DNA of 64,000 bases from NCBI RefSeq assembly GCF_009923995.1, contig NZ_RFSK01000001.1, forward strand, positions 62,001 through 126,000, in the 5' to 3' direction. Every line of letters starts with the position of its first letter. Position 1 is the first letter of the stretch. The position numbers and the translations under genes were made by a program. Positions 56,353 through 64,000 of the stretch are shown one piece after another. The DNA is from Janthinobacterium sp. (GTDB taxonomy: Bacteria; Pseudomonadota; Gammaproteobacteria; Burkholderiales; Burkholderiaceae_D). The notes beneath the pieces were generated by a model. That model searched no databases, was not told the origin of the DNA, and was given only the letters and a program-made list of their open reading frames with translations.

Positions 56353-57456
56353 TTGACCGCCTTGACCGATACCGAACTGCGCCAGCGCTGCCACACCATC
56401 CTGCCCGGCCACCGCCAGCCCGCCCCAAGCGCCACCTTCGCCGCCATGGCCGCCTGGTGCGACGCGAACGACGTTGCGCACGACACCTATGGCGAGGGCG
56501 CGCTGATCGAACAGTTCGAGAACAAGGTCGCCAGCCTGCTCGGCTTCGAGGCGGCCGTGTTCTGCATCACGGGCACCATGACGCAGGTGACGGCCCTGCG
56601 CCTGGCCTGCCAGGACCGTGGTTCGCGCCTGGTGGCGCTGCACCCGACCTCGCACATCCTGCGCCACGAACGGGGCAACCACGAGCTGCTCGACCACTTC
56701 AAGGGTCTGATGATCGGCGACCCGCACCGCCCGTGGACGGTGGACGAGCTGCGCGCCGTGCCCGATGCGCTGGGCGCCGCGCAGCTGGAACTGCCGATGC
56801 GCGAAATCGGCGGCCAGTGCCCTTCGTGGGACGAGTTGAGCGCGATCAAGCGGCACTGCCGCGAACGCAATATCCACCTGCACATGGATGGCGCGCGCCT
56901 GTGGGAAGCGCAAGCCGGTTTCGACCAGCCCCTGCCCGCCATCTGCGACGGCTTTGACTCCGTCTACGTGTCGCTGTACAAGGGCATCGGCGGGCTCGGT
57001 GGCGCCGTGCTGGCCGGCAGCCGAACCTTTGTCGAGCGGGCGCGCGAATGGTTCCGCCGCCAGGGCGGCAACATCGTCCATCGCACGCCCTACGTGGTGG
57101 CCGCCGCCATGCAGTTCGATGCGCGCCTGGCCGCCATGCCCCGCTATTTCGAACGCACGCAATGGCTGTACGCGCTGCTGCGCGACTTTCCGGCGATCGC
57201 CGTCAATCCCGCCCGGCCGCAAGCCAACATGCTGCACCTGCACCTGCCCGTGTCGCGCGAGCGGGCCATCGCCATCCGCAACCAGGTGGCCGCGGACCAC
57301 GGCATCTGGCTGTTCGGCCGCGCCAGCCACGCGGCCCTGCCCGGGCACAGCGTGGTGGAATGGTATGTGGGGGATCAGTTGCTGGAGATGGACGACGACA
57401 CCGTGCGCCTGGCCCTGACCCTGCTGGACCAGGCCATGCGTCCCCGGGCGGCATGA
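56353..57456 (+). CDS. Threonine aldolase / beta-eliminating lyase family PLP enzyme
   Basis: 367 residues from TTG 56353, supported by AAGGA nine bases upstream. Fold type I: PAPSATFAAMAAWCDAND, DTYGEGALIEQFENKVASLLGFEAAVFCITGTMTQVTALRLACQDRGSRLVALHPTSH and HMDGARLWEAQAGF; the PLP lysine is in SVYVSLYKGIGGLGGAVLAGS. It would cleave L-threonine or a related hydroxyamino acid to glycine and an aldehyde. It is the last gene after the LysE-type exporter and converges with the collar gene on the other strand. Confidence 0.88.
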   Translation: MTALTDTELRQRCHTILPGHRQPAPSATFAAMAAWCDANDVAHDTYGEGALIEQFENKVASLLGFEAAVFCITGTMTQVTALRLACQDRGSRLVALHPTSHILRHERGNHELLDHFKGLMIGDPHRPWTVDELRAVPDALGAAQLELPMREIGGQCPSWDELSAIKRHCRERNIHLHMDGARLWEAQAGFDQPLPAICDGFDSVYVSLYKGIGGLGGAVLAGSRTFVERAREWFRRQGGNIVHRTPYVVAAAMQFDARLAAMPRYFERTQWLYALLRDFPAIAVNPARPQANMLHLHLPVSRERAIAIRNQVAADHGIWLFGRASHAALPGHSVVEWYVGDQLLEMDDDTVRLALTLLDQAMRPRAA

Positions 57457-57492
57457 GGCGGGGCGCCCCGCTTCCCAGGGCAGCTGCCGCGA

Positions 57493-57852
57493 CTAGGCAA
57501 AAAAAGGCGAGCGCGCCCGCATGCCATAGGTGAATTTGATCAGATAGCGCATCTCGGCGCCATGCGCCCGCCCTTCCTGCCGTGCCGCGCCAGCATCCTC
57601 GCCGCGCAGGAAGGCGCCGCGGTAATCGGGCAAGCCGAACTGCCCGTCCGCGCCGCCATACAGATAGCCGAGTACCACAAACAGTTCCGGATAGAGGTGG
57701 CTGGCCAGCATGCGCCCGTCACATTCCATCCAGCCCTGGCTTTCGAGGCCCTCGCCGGCATGGGCTCCGGCAAAGGCAATCACCGCGCCGACGGGCGTAT
57801 CGCCCAGGCCATGCGGGGCGACATACGGCGGCTGTGGAAAGCTGGCGCTCAT
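57493..57852 (-). CDS. Solitary phage tail collar domain protein, short form
   Basis: 119 residues. It keeps the collar core: TPVGAVIAFAGAHAGEGLESQGWMECDGRMLASHLYPELFVVLGYLYGGADGQFGLPDYRGAFLRGEDAG, but lacks the distal part of the three proteins at the window start. The end MRYLIKFTYGMRARSPFFA is shorter than NYIIAL.GIFPSRN. The ATG overlaps the stop of a 34-codon ORF (ATGA). No phage genes surround it. It is of a different subfamily to the three at 824-3291. Confidence 0.75.
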   Translation of the reverse strand: MSASFPQPPYVAPHGLGDTPVGAVIAFAGAHAGEGLESQGWMECDGRMLASHLYPELFVVLGYLYGGADGQFGLPDYRGAFLRGEDAGAARQEGRAHGAEMRYLIKFTYGMRARSPFFA

Positions 57853-57953
57853 GGCCGCCCCCTTCCGCAGCCGGGGTTGCGCCGCAAGGGGCCTGCGCCC
57901 GCGGCCAGAGCCAGGAATGTCGTACCGCCACTGTGATCCATGTCCATTCGCAT
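57849..57953 (-). CDS. 34-codon ORF coupled to the solitary collar gene
   Basis: From ATG 57953, with AAGGCAGGAC just upstream, the frame encodes MRMDMDHSGGTTFLALAAGA and a basic tail, then stops at the start of the collar gene (ATGA). The excellent ribosome site and the overlap suggest that translation of this small frame feeds the collar gene. It may be a leader peptide or the N-terminus of a formerly longer collar protein split by a frameshift. No homology is recognised. Confidence 0.5.
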   Translation of the reverse strand: MRMDMDHSGGTTFLALAAGAGPLRRNPGCGRGRP

Positions 57954-58063
57954 GTCCTGCCTTTCTCCGTGTGCGTCGCCATCAAGGGGGCGTCGAACCT
58001 GTCCCTCATGATGAATTAACATTTTTCAAAAAGCAAGCCGGCATCGGACCAGCGAGGCCCCAT

Positions 58064-58094
58064 GAATAAAGGCGCCCGCAGGCGCCTTTTATTC
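58064..58094. terminator. Bidirectional terminator of the fadL-type gene
   Basis: GAATAAAGGCGCC-CGCA-GGCGCCTTTTATTC, a strong GC stem with A and T flanks on both sides, 36 bases after the porin stop codon. Confidence 0.88.
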
Positions 58095-58129
58095 AGTTCA
58101 TGCCGGCCGGGTCGGCCGCCACTACCTGC

Positions 58130-59563
58130 TTAGAACTTGTAGTTATAAGCAATACCGATCAACTGCATGCGGGTCTTGAACAGGCCCTTGGTGGTTTCGC
58201 CGTTGCCGGTGCAGCCAGGCGTCACGGGCGAGCAGTTATTCGTGTAGTTCACGTCAGCATCCTTGAAGTCGATGTAGCTGTACGCCAGGTCCAGCGAGGA
58301 GTTCGCGTTCAGCTTCCAGTTGGCGCCGATCGAGTACTGCATGCGGTCGCTGTCCGGCAAGGCCGGGTGGCGCAGTTCGGCGCTGCGCACCGGCGCCTGG
58401 TCGTGCGCGATACCGGCGCGCAGCAGCAGGTTTTCGCTGTATTTGTAGTTGGTGCCCAGCGACACGCGGTAGGTATCCTTCCAGTTCTGGCGGATGCGTT
58501 CCGGGCCTTCGGCCGTCGGCGGGAACTGGATGTCCAGGTTTTCCAGGCGCGAGGTACGGGTCCAGGTGACGTCGCCCATCAAGGCCCACTTGTCATCCAT
58601 CTGGTGGAAGGCGTTGATCGACACGGTTTCCGGCGTGCGCACTTCCACCAGCGCCTTGGAATTGACCTTGCCCGAAGCGGCGGAAATGAAGCCATTCACA
58701 GCGGCGTTGTTCGACACTTGCGAGAAGTCCCAGATCGTGTCGCCTTTCAGCTTGTGCGAAATGGACGAGCGGTAGGAAATACCGAAACGCGTGCCTTCGT
58801 TCAGCTGATACAGGTAGCCCAGGTTGAAGCCGAAGCCCCAGTCATCGCCATCCATGGAGGCATGGCCATCCTTGGCGCCCTGCAGCGCGGCGCCGGCAGC
58901 CTGCGCCGCGGCCAGGCCCTGCGTCTTGGCGATATTGGCCAGGAAGGCTTGCGATGCGGCCGGCGCATGCGCGCCCAGGAAGGCCACCGTGCCCGGCACG
59001 TCGACGGCCTGGCCCAGTTCGGCCTTCATGTATTCGGCCGTGACGCCGAAGCCGAAGGAGTGGTGCTGGTCCAGCTTGAAGGATACGGAAGGATTCAGGG
59101 CGATGGCTTCGAGCTTGATGTTGGTGATCGCATAGCGGCCGCTCCAGTCGTTGCCGTAATCGAGCTTGGCGCCGTACGGCACGAACAGGCCCATGCCGAC
59201 GGTCCACTGGTCGTTGACCTTCTTGCTTGCGTACAGGGCTGGCGCAAAGACCGCGTCGGGCGCGTAATCCTTGGTCGTGCCGCCCGGGTTGCGGCCCGTG
59301 AACGTCTTCGAGCCCGTGTCGTCGTAGGTCGAATGGGGCACGACGATGGTGCCGCCGCCGACCAGCTGCGTGCCTTCCAGGCGCGACATGCCGGCCGGAT
59401 TGTAGAAAATGGTCGAGGCATCGGCCGCTTCGGCGCTGTTCGCGTCGGCCGTGCCCTGGCCCGATACGCTTTGCGAACCGAAGCGGTAGCCCGACGCTTG
59501 TGCGGTGGAGGAAATGCCGGCGAACGCGGCGACGATCAGGAGGGGCAGATATTTATGTTTCAA
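58130..59563 (-). CDS. FadL/OmpP1 family outer-membrane protein
   Basis: 477 residues. Signal peptide MKHKYLPLLIVAAFAGISSTAQA, then SGYRFGSQSVSGQGTADANSAEAADASTIFYNPAGMSRLEGTQLVGGG with the NPAGM motif of FadL hatch domains, then a 14-strand barrel with alternating aromatic strands and the C-terminal aromatic ending GIAYNYKF. It takes up long-chain fatty acids or hydrophobic compounds through the outer membrane. Together with aceB it fits growth on fatty acids, though no fad genes are seen here. Confidence 0.92.
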   Translation of the reverse strand: MKHKYLPLLIVAAFAGISSTAQASGYRFGSQSVSGQGTADANSAEAADASTIFYNPAGMSRLEGTQLVGGGTIVVPHSTYDDTGSKTFTGRNPGGTTKDYAPDAVFAPALYASKKVNDQWTVGMGLFVPYGAKLDYGNDWSGRYAITNIKLEAIALNPSVSFKLDQHHSFGFGVTAEYMKAELGQAVDVPGTVAFLGAHAPAASQAFLANIAKTQGLAAAQAAGAALQGAKDGHASMDGDDWGFGFNLGYLYQLNEGTRFGISYRSSISHKLKGDTIWDFSQVSNNAAVNGFISAASGKVNSKALVEVRTPETVSINAFHQMDDKWALMGDVTWTRTSRLENLDIQFPPTAEGPERIRQNWKDTYRVSLGTNYKYSENLLLRAGIAHDQAPVRSAELRHPALPDSDRMQYSIGANWKLNANSSLDLAYSYIDFKDADVNYTNNCSPVTPGCTGNGETTKGLFKTRMQLIGIAYNYKF

Positions 59564-59850
59564 GTTGGTCTCTCTTTATTATATGAATTAAAACACCCGG
59601 CAAAAAACCAGCTGCGCGGCGCGGTGCGCAGCCTGCGATGCCCGCCGTGCATGTGCACGGCCGGGCTTCCCGGCCACAGCTCCCGTCCGTCCGCGACGGC
59701 TTTCCAGGAGTGTTCAGTTTCTTCGGCACACTGTCTCGGGCAGTCCATCTCACCCGTCCTGCACTTTTCTTGCCGCCGTGAACTCCAATTCACAGACGGC
59801 ATGAGCGAAGCATATAATATTTTTGAAAAAAAAGCGAACGATCGCTCTTT

Positions 59851-62703
59851 TTATGAAACGACGTTGTTTTCTGCGCTCTGCACGGTGCTGTACGGGGGCA
59901 GCACGGGGGCGGCAAGCGGTATCAAGAAGCGCTTGCGCATCAGCGCCAGCATGTGCTCCGCCGGCACGGGACGCGAGATGAAATAGCCCTGCACTTCATT
60001 GCACTGCAAGGCGCGCAGGATGTCGAGCTGCTCGCGCGTTTCCACCCCTTCGGCCACCACGCTCATGCCCAGCGCATGCGCCATCGACAGGATGGCGCGC
60101 ACGAAGACCTCGCCCTGCTCCGAGCGGCCCAGTTCCATGGTGAAGGCGCGGTCGATCTTCAAGCCGTCCATGGCGAACTTCTGCAGCTGCGACAGCGAGG
60201 AGTATCCCGTGCCGAAATCGTCGACCAGCAGGCGCACGCCCAGCGCGCGGATGGCGGACAGCTGCTCCACGGCGCGGTTCTGTTCATCCATCATGGCCGA
60301 TTCCGTGATCTCCACCTCGATCATGCGCGCATCGATGCGGTGGCGCGCCAGCGCGGAGGCCAGCACCTGGTGCACGTCGCCGCGCCCGAACTGGCGCGCC
60401 GAGACGTTGATGGAGACGGGCACCAGCTCCTGCCCGGCCGCCTGCCAGCGCGCCATCTGCTGGCACACTTTTTCGATGACGACTTCGCCCAGCTGCGAAA
60501 TGAGGCCGCTGCTCTCGGCCACGGGGATGAATTCCAGCGGCGGCACCATGCCGTGCTGCGGATGGCGCCAGCGCACCAGCGCTTCCATGCTGCACAGCTG
60601 CCCGCTCATGGCGTCGACGCGGGGCTGGTAGACGACGAGGAACTGGTCCTGCTCCAGCGCCGCCACCAGGCTTTGCTCCAGTTCGCGGCGGTTGCGGATG
60701 GTTTCGAACAATTCGGGCTGGAAGAAGCGGTGGTGGCCCTTGCCCGCCACTTTCACGGCATACATGGCGATGTCGGCGTTCTTCAGCAGCACTTCCGTCT
60801 CGGCGCCGTCGCGCGGGTACAGGCTGATGCCGATCGACGCGCCCATCTTGTGGCGTTCGCTGCCCAGGTAGAAAGGCTCGTCGAAGGCGATGGCGATGCG
60901 CTGCGCCACCTGCTCGGCGCGGCTGTCGTCCTCCACCGGGTCGAGCACGACGACGAATTCGTCGCCGCCCAGGCGCACCACGTGGTCGCCCGGGCGCAGC
61001 ACGGCCTTCAGGCGCAAGGAGGCGGCGCGCAGCACCTTGTCGCCTTCGGCGTGGCCCTGGGTGTCGTTGATATCCTTGAAGCCGTCCAGGTCGATGAACA
61101 GCAGCGCCAGCATGTGCTGCGCGATGGCGGCGCGCGCCAGCGCCCCGGGCAGGAACTGCTGCAGCCAGTAGCGGTTGGGCAAGCCCGTCAAGCCATCCTC
61201 GTTGGCCAGGCGGCGCAGGTCGCGCTCGTGCTCCTTGGCCGTGCTGATATCCTGCAGGGTGACGGCCAGGCGGTCGCCGCTGCGCACGAGGCGCCGGCGT
61301 ATCCAGCGCAGCTTGAATGGATTGCCATCCGGCAATTCGATCTCTTCCTCGGAAAAGCCCGACTGCATGGCGGCCCGGTAGTTATGGATGAGGTCGCGGA
61401 AATACGGCTCGTGTGCGCGCGACTGCAGTCGCATGCCCAGCAGCTGCTCGCGCCGCACGCCGAAGTAGCCGGCGCCCGGCTCGTTGCAGTCGACGATCTC
61501 GAAGTCGACGATGGCGCCATCGTCGCCGCGCAGGGCGGAAATGATGTAAAAGCCGTCGCTCGTGCCTTCGGTGGCCATGCGGTAGGCGTTGCGCACGCCC
61601 TCGGACTGGTGGTGGCGCCAGGCCAGGCGCAGCGACAGCACGGTGGCAATCACCGTGAAGGCCAGCAGCAGCACGGTCACGCCCAGGGCGATGACGGTAT
61701 AGATGGTGCGCGTTTCCTCGTAGGGATGCAGCATTTCGCTGTCGGCCAGGCCGACGACGGCCGTGAACGGATAGGCTTTCAGCGCCTGCCAGCCCACGTA
61801 GCGGTTTTGCTTGTCGGAAAAAGCCACCCTGCCGCCCGATTCCATGGCGCCGCTGTCCGTTTCCAGGAAACTCGTGTCGAGAAACGGCGTGCCCTGGCTG
61901 CGCTGGCCCCCGTGCACGGGCAGCACGCGCGAGCCCAGGCGCGTGCTGAACAGTTCCCCCTCCTCGCCCACCATGGCGGACATGCCCAGCTTGCCAAAGT
62001 TGACGCTGTCATAAAACTCGGAGAAATAGCTGGAATGGATGGAAATGAGCAGCACGCCGTCAAAATTGCCGTCCTCGTCTTCCAGGCGGCGCGTGAAGTG
62101 CACGAGGCTGTCGTCGGCGCCTGGCGCCGCAGCGCCGTTGGCCCCATTCGCCCGCCCCAGCGCGATGCGCAGGGCGCTGGAATTGCTGCGCCAGTGGCGC
62201 AGCAGGAAATCGCTGCGCTCGTTCGTACGCAGCCGCGTCAGGGGCGCCGTGGCCGTCACGGCATGGCCCTTGCGGTCGAGGATGGCGACGATGGCAAATT
62301 GCGGCAAGGCATACATGCCCTGGGTCTTCAGCTGGTCCAGGCGCAGGTGGTCGTGCGAGTTTTCCCATTCATACTTGAGCTGCAGGGTCAGCTGGTCCAT
62401 CTGTTCCAGGGTGCGCAGCAGATACTGGCCATACGCCTTCGACTGCGAGGCCACGCTGTCGAGCGCCTGCTGCTGGGCCACCTTCTTTTCCGCTTCCAGT
62501 TGCAGCAGGGTGGCCGTCCACAGCACGGCGCACAGGGCCAGGCATAGCAGGGGCCAGGCGAGGATCAGGCGCAGGTTTGCCCTGAGAAAATCGGCCTTGC
62601 TCATCTCCACCACGGCGGCGTTGTTATTATTTACGAATTGTCGCAAGAACATGGTGCAGCATCTGCCATTTCTGTATTTCCTTAGGGACACACAAATTAC
62701 CAC
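59851..62703 (-). CDS. Membrane sensor with PAS, GGDEF and EAL domains
   Basis: 950 residues as drawn; an inner ATG (62604, MSKADFLRANL) is a likely true start. One membrane helix near residues 45-70 (LRLILAWPLLCLALCAVLWTATLLQLE) and another near 335-360 (YTVIALGVTVLLLAFTVIATVLSL) enclose a periplasmic dCACHE-like sensor. A PAS domain follows, then GGDEF (intact at 579-583 with I-site RPGD) and EAL (EAL intact at 707-709; SVNISVSARQF-like PVSINVSARQFGRG, VEITESAMM, VDDFGTGYSSLSQLQKFAMDGLKIDRAF, VVAEGVETREQ). Both activities look possible. It is divergent from thyA. Confidence 0.92.
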   Translation of the reverse strand: MVICVSLRKYRNGRCCTMFLRQFVNNNNAAVVEMSKADFLRANLRLILAWPLLCLALCAVLWTATLLQLEAEKKVAQQQALDSVASQSKAYGQYLLRTLEQMDQLTLQLKYEWENSHDHLRLDQLKTQGMYALPQFAIVAILDRKGHAVTATAPLTRLRTNERSDFLLRHWRSNSSALRIALGRANGANGAAAPGADDSLVHFTRRLEDEDGNFDGVLLISIHSSYFSEFYDSVNFGKLGMSAMVGEEGELFSTRLGSRVLPVHGGQRSQGTPFLDTSFLETDSGAMESGGRVAFSDKQNRYVGWQALKAYPFTAVVGLADSEMLHPYEETRTIYTVIALGVTVLLLAFTVIATVLSLRLAWRHHQSEGVRNAYRMATEGTSDGFYIISALRGDDGAIVDFEIVDCNEPGAGYFGVRREQLLGMRLQSRAHEPYFRDLIHNYRAAMQSGFSEEEIELPDGNPFKLRWIRRRLVRSGDRLAVTLQDISTAKEHERDLRRLANEDGLTGLPNRYWLQQFLPGALARAAIAQHMLALLFIDLDGFKDINDTQGHAEGDKVLRAASLRLKAVLRPGDHVVRLGGDEFVVVLDPVEDDSRAEQVAQRIAIAFDEPFYLGSERHKMGASIGISLYPRDGAETEVLLKNADIAMYAVKVAGKGHHRFFQPELFETIRNRRELEQSLVAALEQDQFLVVYQPRVDAMSGQLCSMEALVRWRHPQHGMVPPLEFIPVAESSGLISQLGEVVIEKVCQQMARWQAAGQELVPVSINVSARQFGRGDVHQVLASALARHRIDARMIEVEITESAMMDEQNRAVEQLSAIRALGVRLLVDDFGTGYSSLSQLQKFAMDGLKIDRAFTMELGRSEQGEVFVRAILSMAHALGMSVVAEGVETREQLDILRALQCNEVQGYFISRPVPAEHMLALMRKRFLIPLAAPVLPPYSTVQSAENNVVS

Positions 62704-62809
62704 AGAGTCATGATTGCAGGTAAGACAGCCGCGTAATTATGTACGCGCCCCGCATCCCGCCTGTCGCGCCTGCGTTACAATCACCATCCTTACCGTTGGA
62801 GAGTGTTAC

Positions 62810-63784
62810 ATGCAGCAATATCAAGATTTGATCAAGACCGTCCTCGAAACTGGCAGCTGGCAAGACAACCGCACGGGCATCCGCACCCTGAGCGTACCCG
62901 GTGCCATGATGCGTTTCGACTTGGCCAATGGCAATTTCCCTGCCGTGACGACCAAGAAGCTGGCTTTCAAATCCGTGATCGGCGAATTGTGCGCCTTCCT
63001 GCGCGCCTCGCGCAACGCGGCCGAGTTCCGCGCCCTGGGCTGCAAGGTGTGGGACCAGAACGCGAATGAAAACGCGCAATGGCTGGCCAACCCCTACCGC
63101 GAAGGCGAGGATGACCTCGGTCCCGTCTACGGCGTGCAATGGCGCCAATGGCCCGCATACAAGCTGCTCGACGCGGCCAAGCCCGCGCAGATCGCCGACG
63201 CGCAAGCGAACGGTTTCACGCTGATCGCCCCCATCGTCGAAGACGGCGTGCAGAAAGTGCTGCTGTACAAGGCCGTCGACCAGCTGCGCGAATGCCTGGA
63301 CACCATCATGACGAATCCGGGCAGCCGCCGCATCCTGTTCCACGGCTGGAACCCCGCCGTGCTGGACGCCGTCGCCCTGCCCGCCTGCCATTTGCTGTAC
63401 CAGTTCATCCCCAACGCCAGCACGCGCGAAATCTCGCTGTGCCTGTATGTGCGCAGCAACGACATCGGCCTGGGCACGCCCTTCAACATCGCCGAAGGGG
63501 CGGCCCTGCTGCACCTGGTGGCGCGCCTGACGGGCTACACGCCGCGCTGGTTCACGTATTTCATCGGCGACGCGCACATCTATGAAAACCACCTCGACAT
63601 GGTGGAAGAGCAGCTCAAGCGCACGCCGTTCCCGGCACCGCGTTTCGTCATTTCCGACCGCGTGCCCGATTACGCCACGACAGGCAAGTACGAACCGGAA
63701 TGGCTGGAAAAGATCGAACCGTCCGACTTCTCGCTGGAAGGCTATAAACACCATGCGCCCATCAAGGCGGCGATGGCCGTCTGA
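62810..63784 (+). CDS. thyA: Thymidylate synthase
   Basis: 324 residues from ATG 62810 ([51 protein letters not shown]), with GGAGAG upstream. It methylates dUMP to dTMP with methylenetetrahydrofolate. The catalytic Cys is in [10 protein letters not shown], and [40 protein letters not shown] is the dUMP/folate-site end. It is about 60 residues longer than E. coli ThyA because of an insert between [11 protein letters not shown] and the catalytic loop, a form common in Burkholderiales. Its stop overlaps the next gene start (ATGA). Confidence 0.95.
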   Translation: MQQYQDLIKTVLETGSWQDNRTGIRTLSVPGAMMRFDLANGNFPAVTTKKLAFKSVIGELCAFLRASRNAAEFRALGCKVWDQNANENAQWLANPYREGEDDLGPVYGVQWRQWPAYKLLDAAKPAQIADAQANGFTLIAPIVEDGVQKVLLYKAVDQLRECLDTIMTNPGSRRILFHGWNPAVLDAVALPACHLLYQFIPNASTREISLCLYVRSNDIGLGTPFNIAEGAALLHLVARLTGYTPRWFTYFIGDAHIYENHLDMVEEQLKRTPFPAPRFVISDRVPDYATTGKYEPEWLEKIEPSDFSLEGYKHHAPIKAAMAV

Positions 63785-64000
63785 TGGCGGTCACTCCCCT
63801 TGCCGCCCTGCACCGCAAGCTGTTTGACGAAACGGATGGCAACAAGTTCGCGCGCCTGAAAGACCGGCTGATCAACAAGCATGGGGTGGACGCGCGGTGC
63901 GCCGTGCTCGACATCCTCATCGGCTACGCCAGGGATGGCCAGCTGCTGCATTGGCGCAACTTCCTCATGACGGACATCATCGCGCTGGCCGAGCCGGGCG
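63784..64000 (+). CDS. Partial hypothetical gene after thyA
   Basis: 72 codons to the window end ([72 protein letters not shown]...). Overlaps the thyA stop by one base in the ATGA arrangement and is therefore translationally coupled. No family recognised in the part seen; the fragment is helical and without a signal peptide. Confidence 0.7.
   Translation, partial: MAVTPLAALHRKLFDETDGNKFARLKDRLINKHGVDARCAVLDILIGYARDGQLLHWRNFLMTDIIALAEPG

Noticed and set aside
59953-62547. 864-codon open frame antisense to the membrane GGDEF-EAL gene
   Set aside because: It mirrors the codon pattern of a real gene on the other strand; its protein is Arg/His/Gln-rich with no domain. Typical shadow in high-GC DNA.

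Overview
The window looks like chromosomal DNA of a high-GC betaproteobacterium of the Oxalobacteraceae, most like Janthinobacterium or a close relative. This is inferred from the gene set and order: monomeric NADP isocitrate dehydrogenase, malate synthase A beside a LysR gene, the gloB / methyltransferase / rnhA / dnaQ block, a long-form thymidylate synthase, and many c-di-GMP proteins. No rRNA is present to confirm it and no database search was possible, so all family calls rest on reading motifs.

Layout. (1) 1-208: end of an amino acid permease. (2) 824-6914: three tandem phage-tail-collar (microcystin-dependent-protein type) genes followed by a compact set: a PRMT-like methyltransferase, a DUF6916-like protein, a GNAT acetyltransferase, an Asp/Asn beta-hydroxylase-like enzyme and a sulfotransferase. 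No capsid, terminase, sheath or lysis genes accompany them. This is the best candidate for an undescribed system: secreted or surface collar-fold proteins with dedicated modification enzymes. (3) 7049-13655: an unrecognised 535-residue protein, a PAS-GAF-GGDEF cyclase, a DUF2946/DUF411 pair suggestive of copper handling, and icd. (4) 13959-23130: a degraded accessory island ending at tRNA-Val(CAC). It holds IS3, IS66 and IS5 remnants, an integrase C-terminus, a 127-bp diverged repeat pair, a LysR/FAD-monooxygenase pair, an AraC-controlled oxidoreductase operon cut by an IS66-type end, and an AT-rich two-gene operon whose second gene carries a 23-bp tandem duplication at its start.

(5) 23212-32783: housekeeping genes (dnaQ, rnhA, methyltransferase, gloB, aceB with a divergent LysR gene, a cold-shock gene, an HPt protein, upp, an AidB-type acyl-CoA dehydrogenase). 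(6) 33158-40806: c-di-GMP signalling: PAS-GGDEF-EAL coupled to an HDOD protein, aroC, then a receiver-GGDIF-EAL regulator preceded by a long, highly structured leader. (7) 41054-57456: a 2OG oxygenase, an O-acetylhomoserine sulfhydrylase-like enzyme, a hydrolase, a PoNi-type immunity-domain protein, BrkB/YihY, WrbA-like, DUF2069, an FAD oxidase, DUF4124, an FtsX-type permease with an AttH/CrtC-like partner, an MsbA-type exporter, a LysE-type exporter and a threonine-aldolase-type enzyme. (8) 57493-64000: a second, solitary collar-domain gene behind a 34-codon ORF, a FadL-type porin, a membrane GGDEF-EAL sensor, thyA and a truncated downstream gene.

Four GGDEF and/or EAL proteins lie in 64 kb, which suggests a lifestyle rich in surface and motility switching. 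The collar cluster and the porin would act at the same cell surface, but no direct link between them can be read from sequence.
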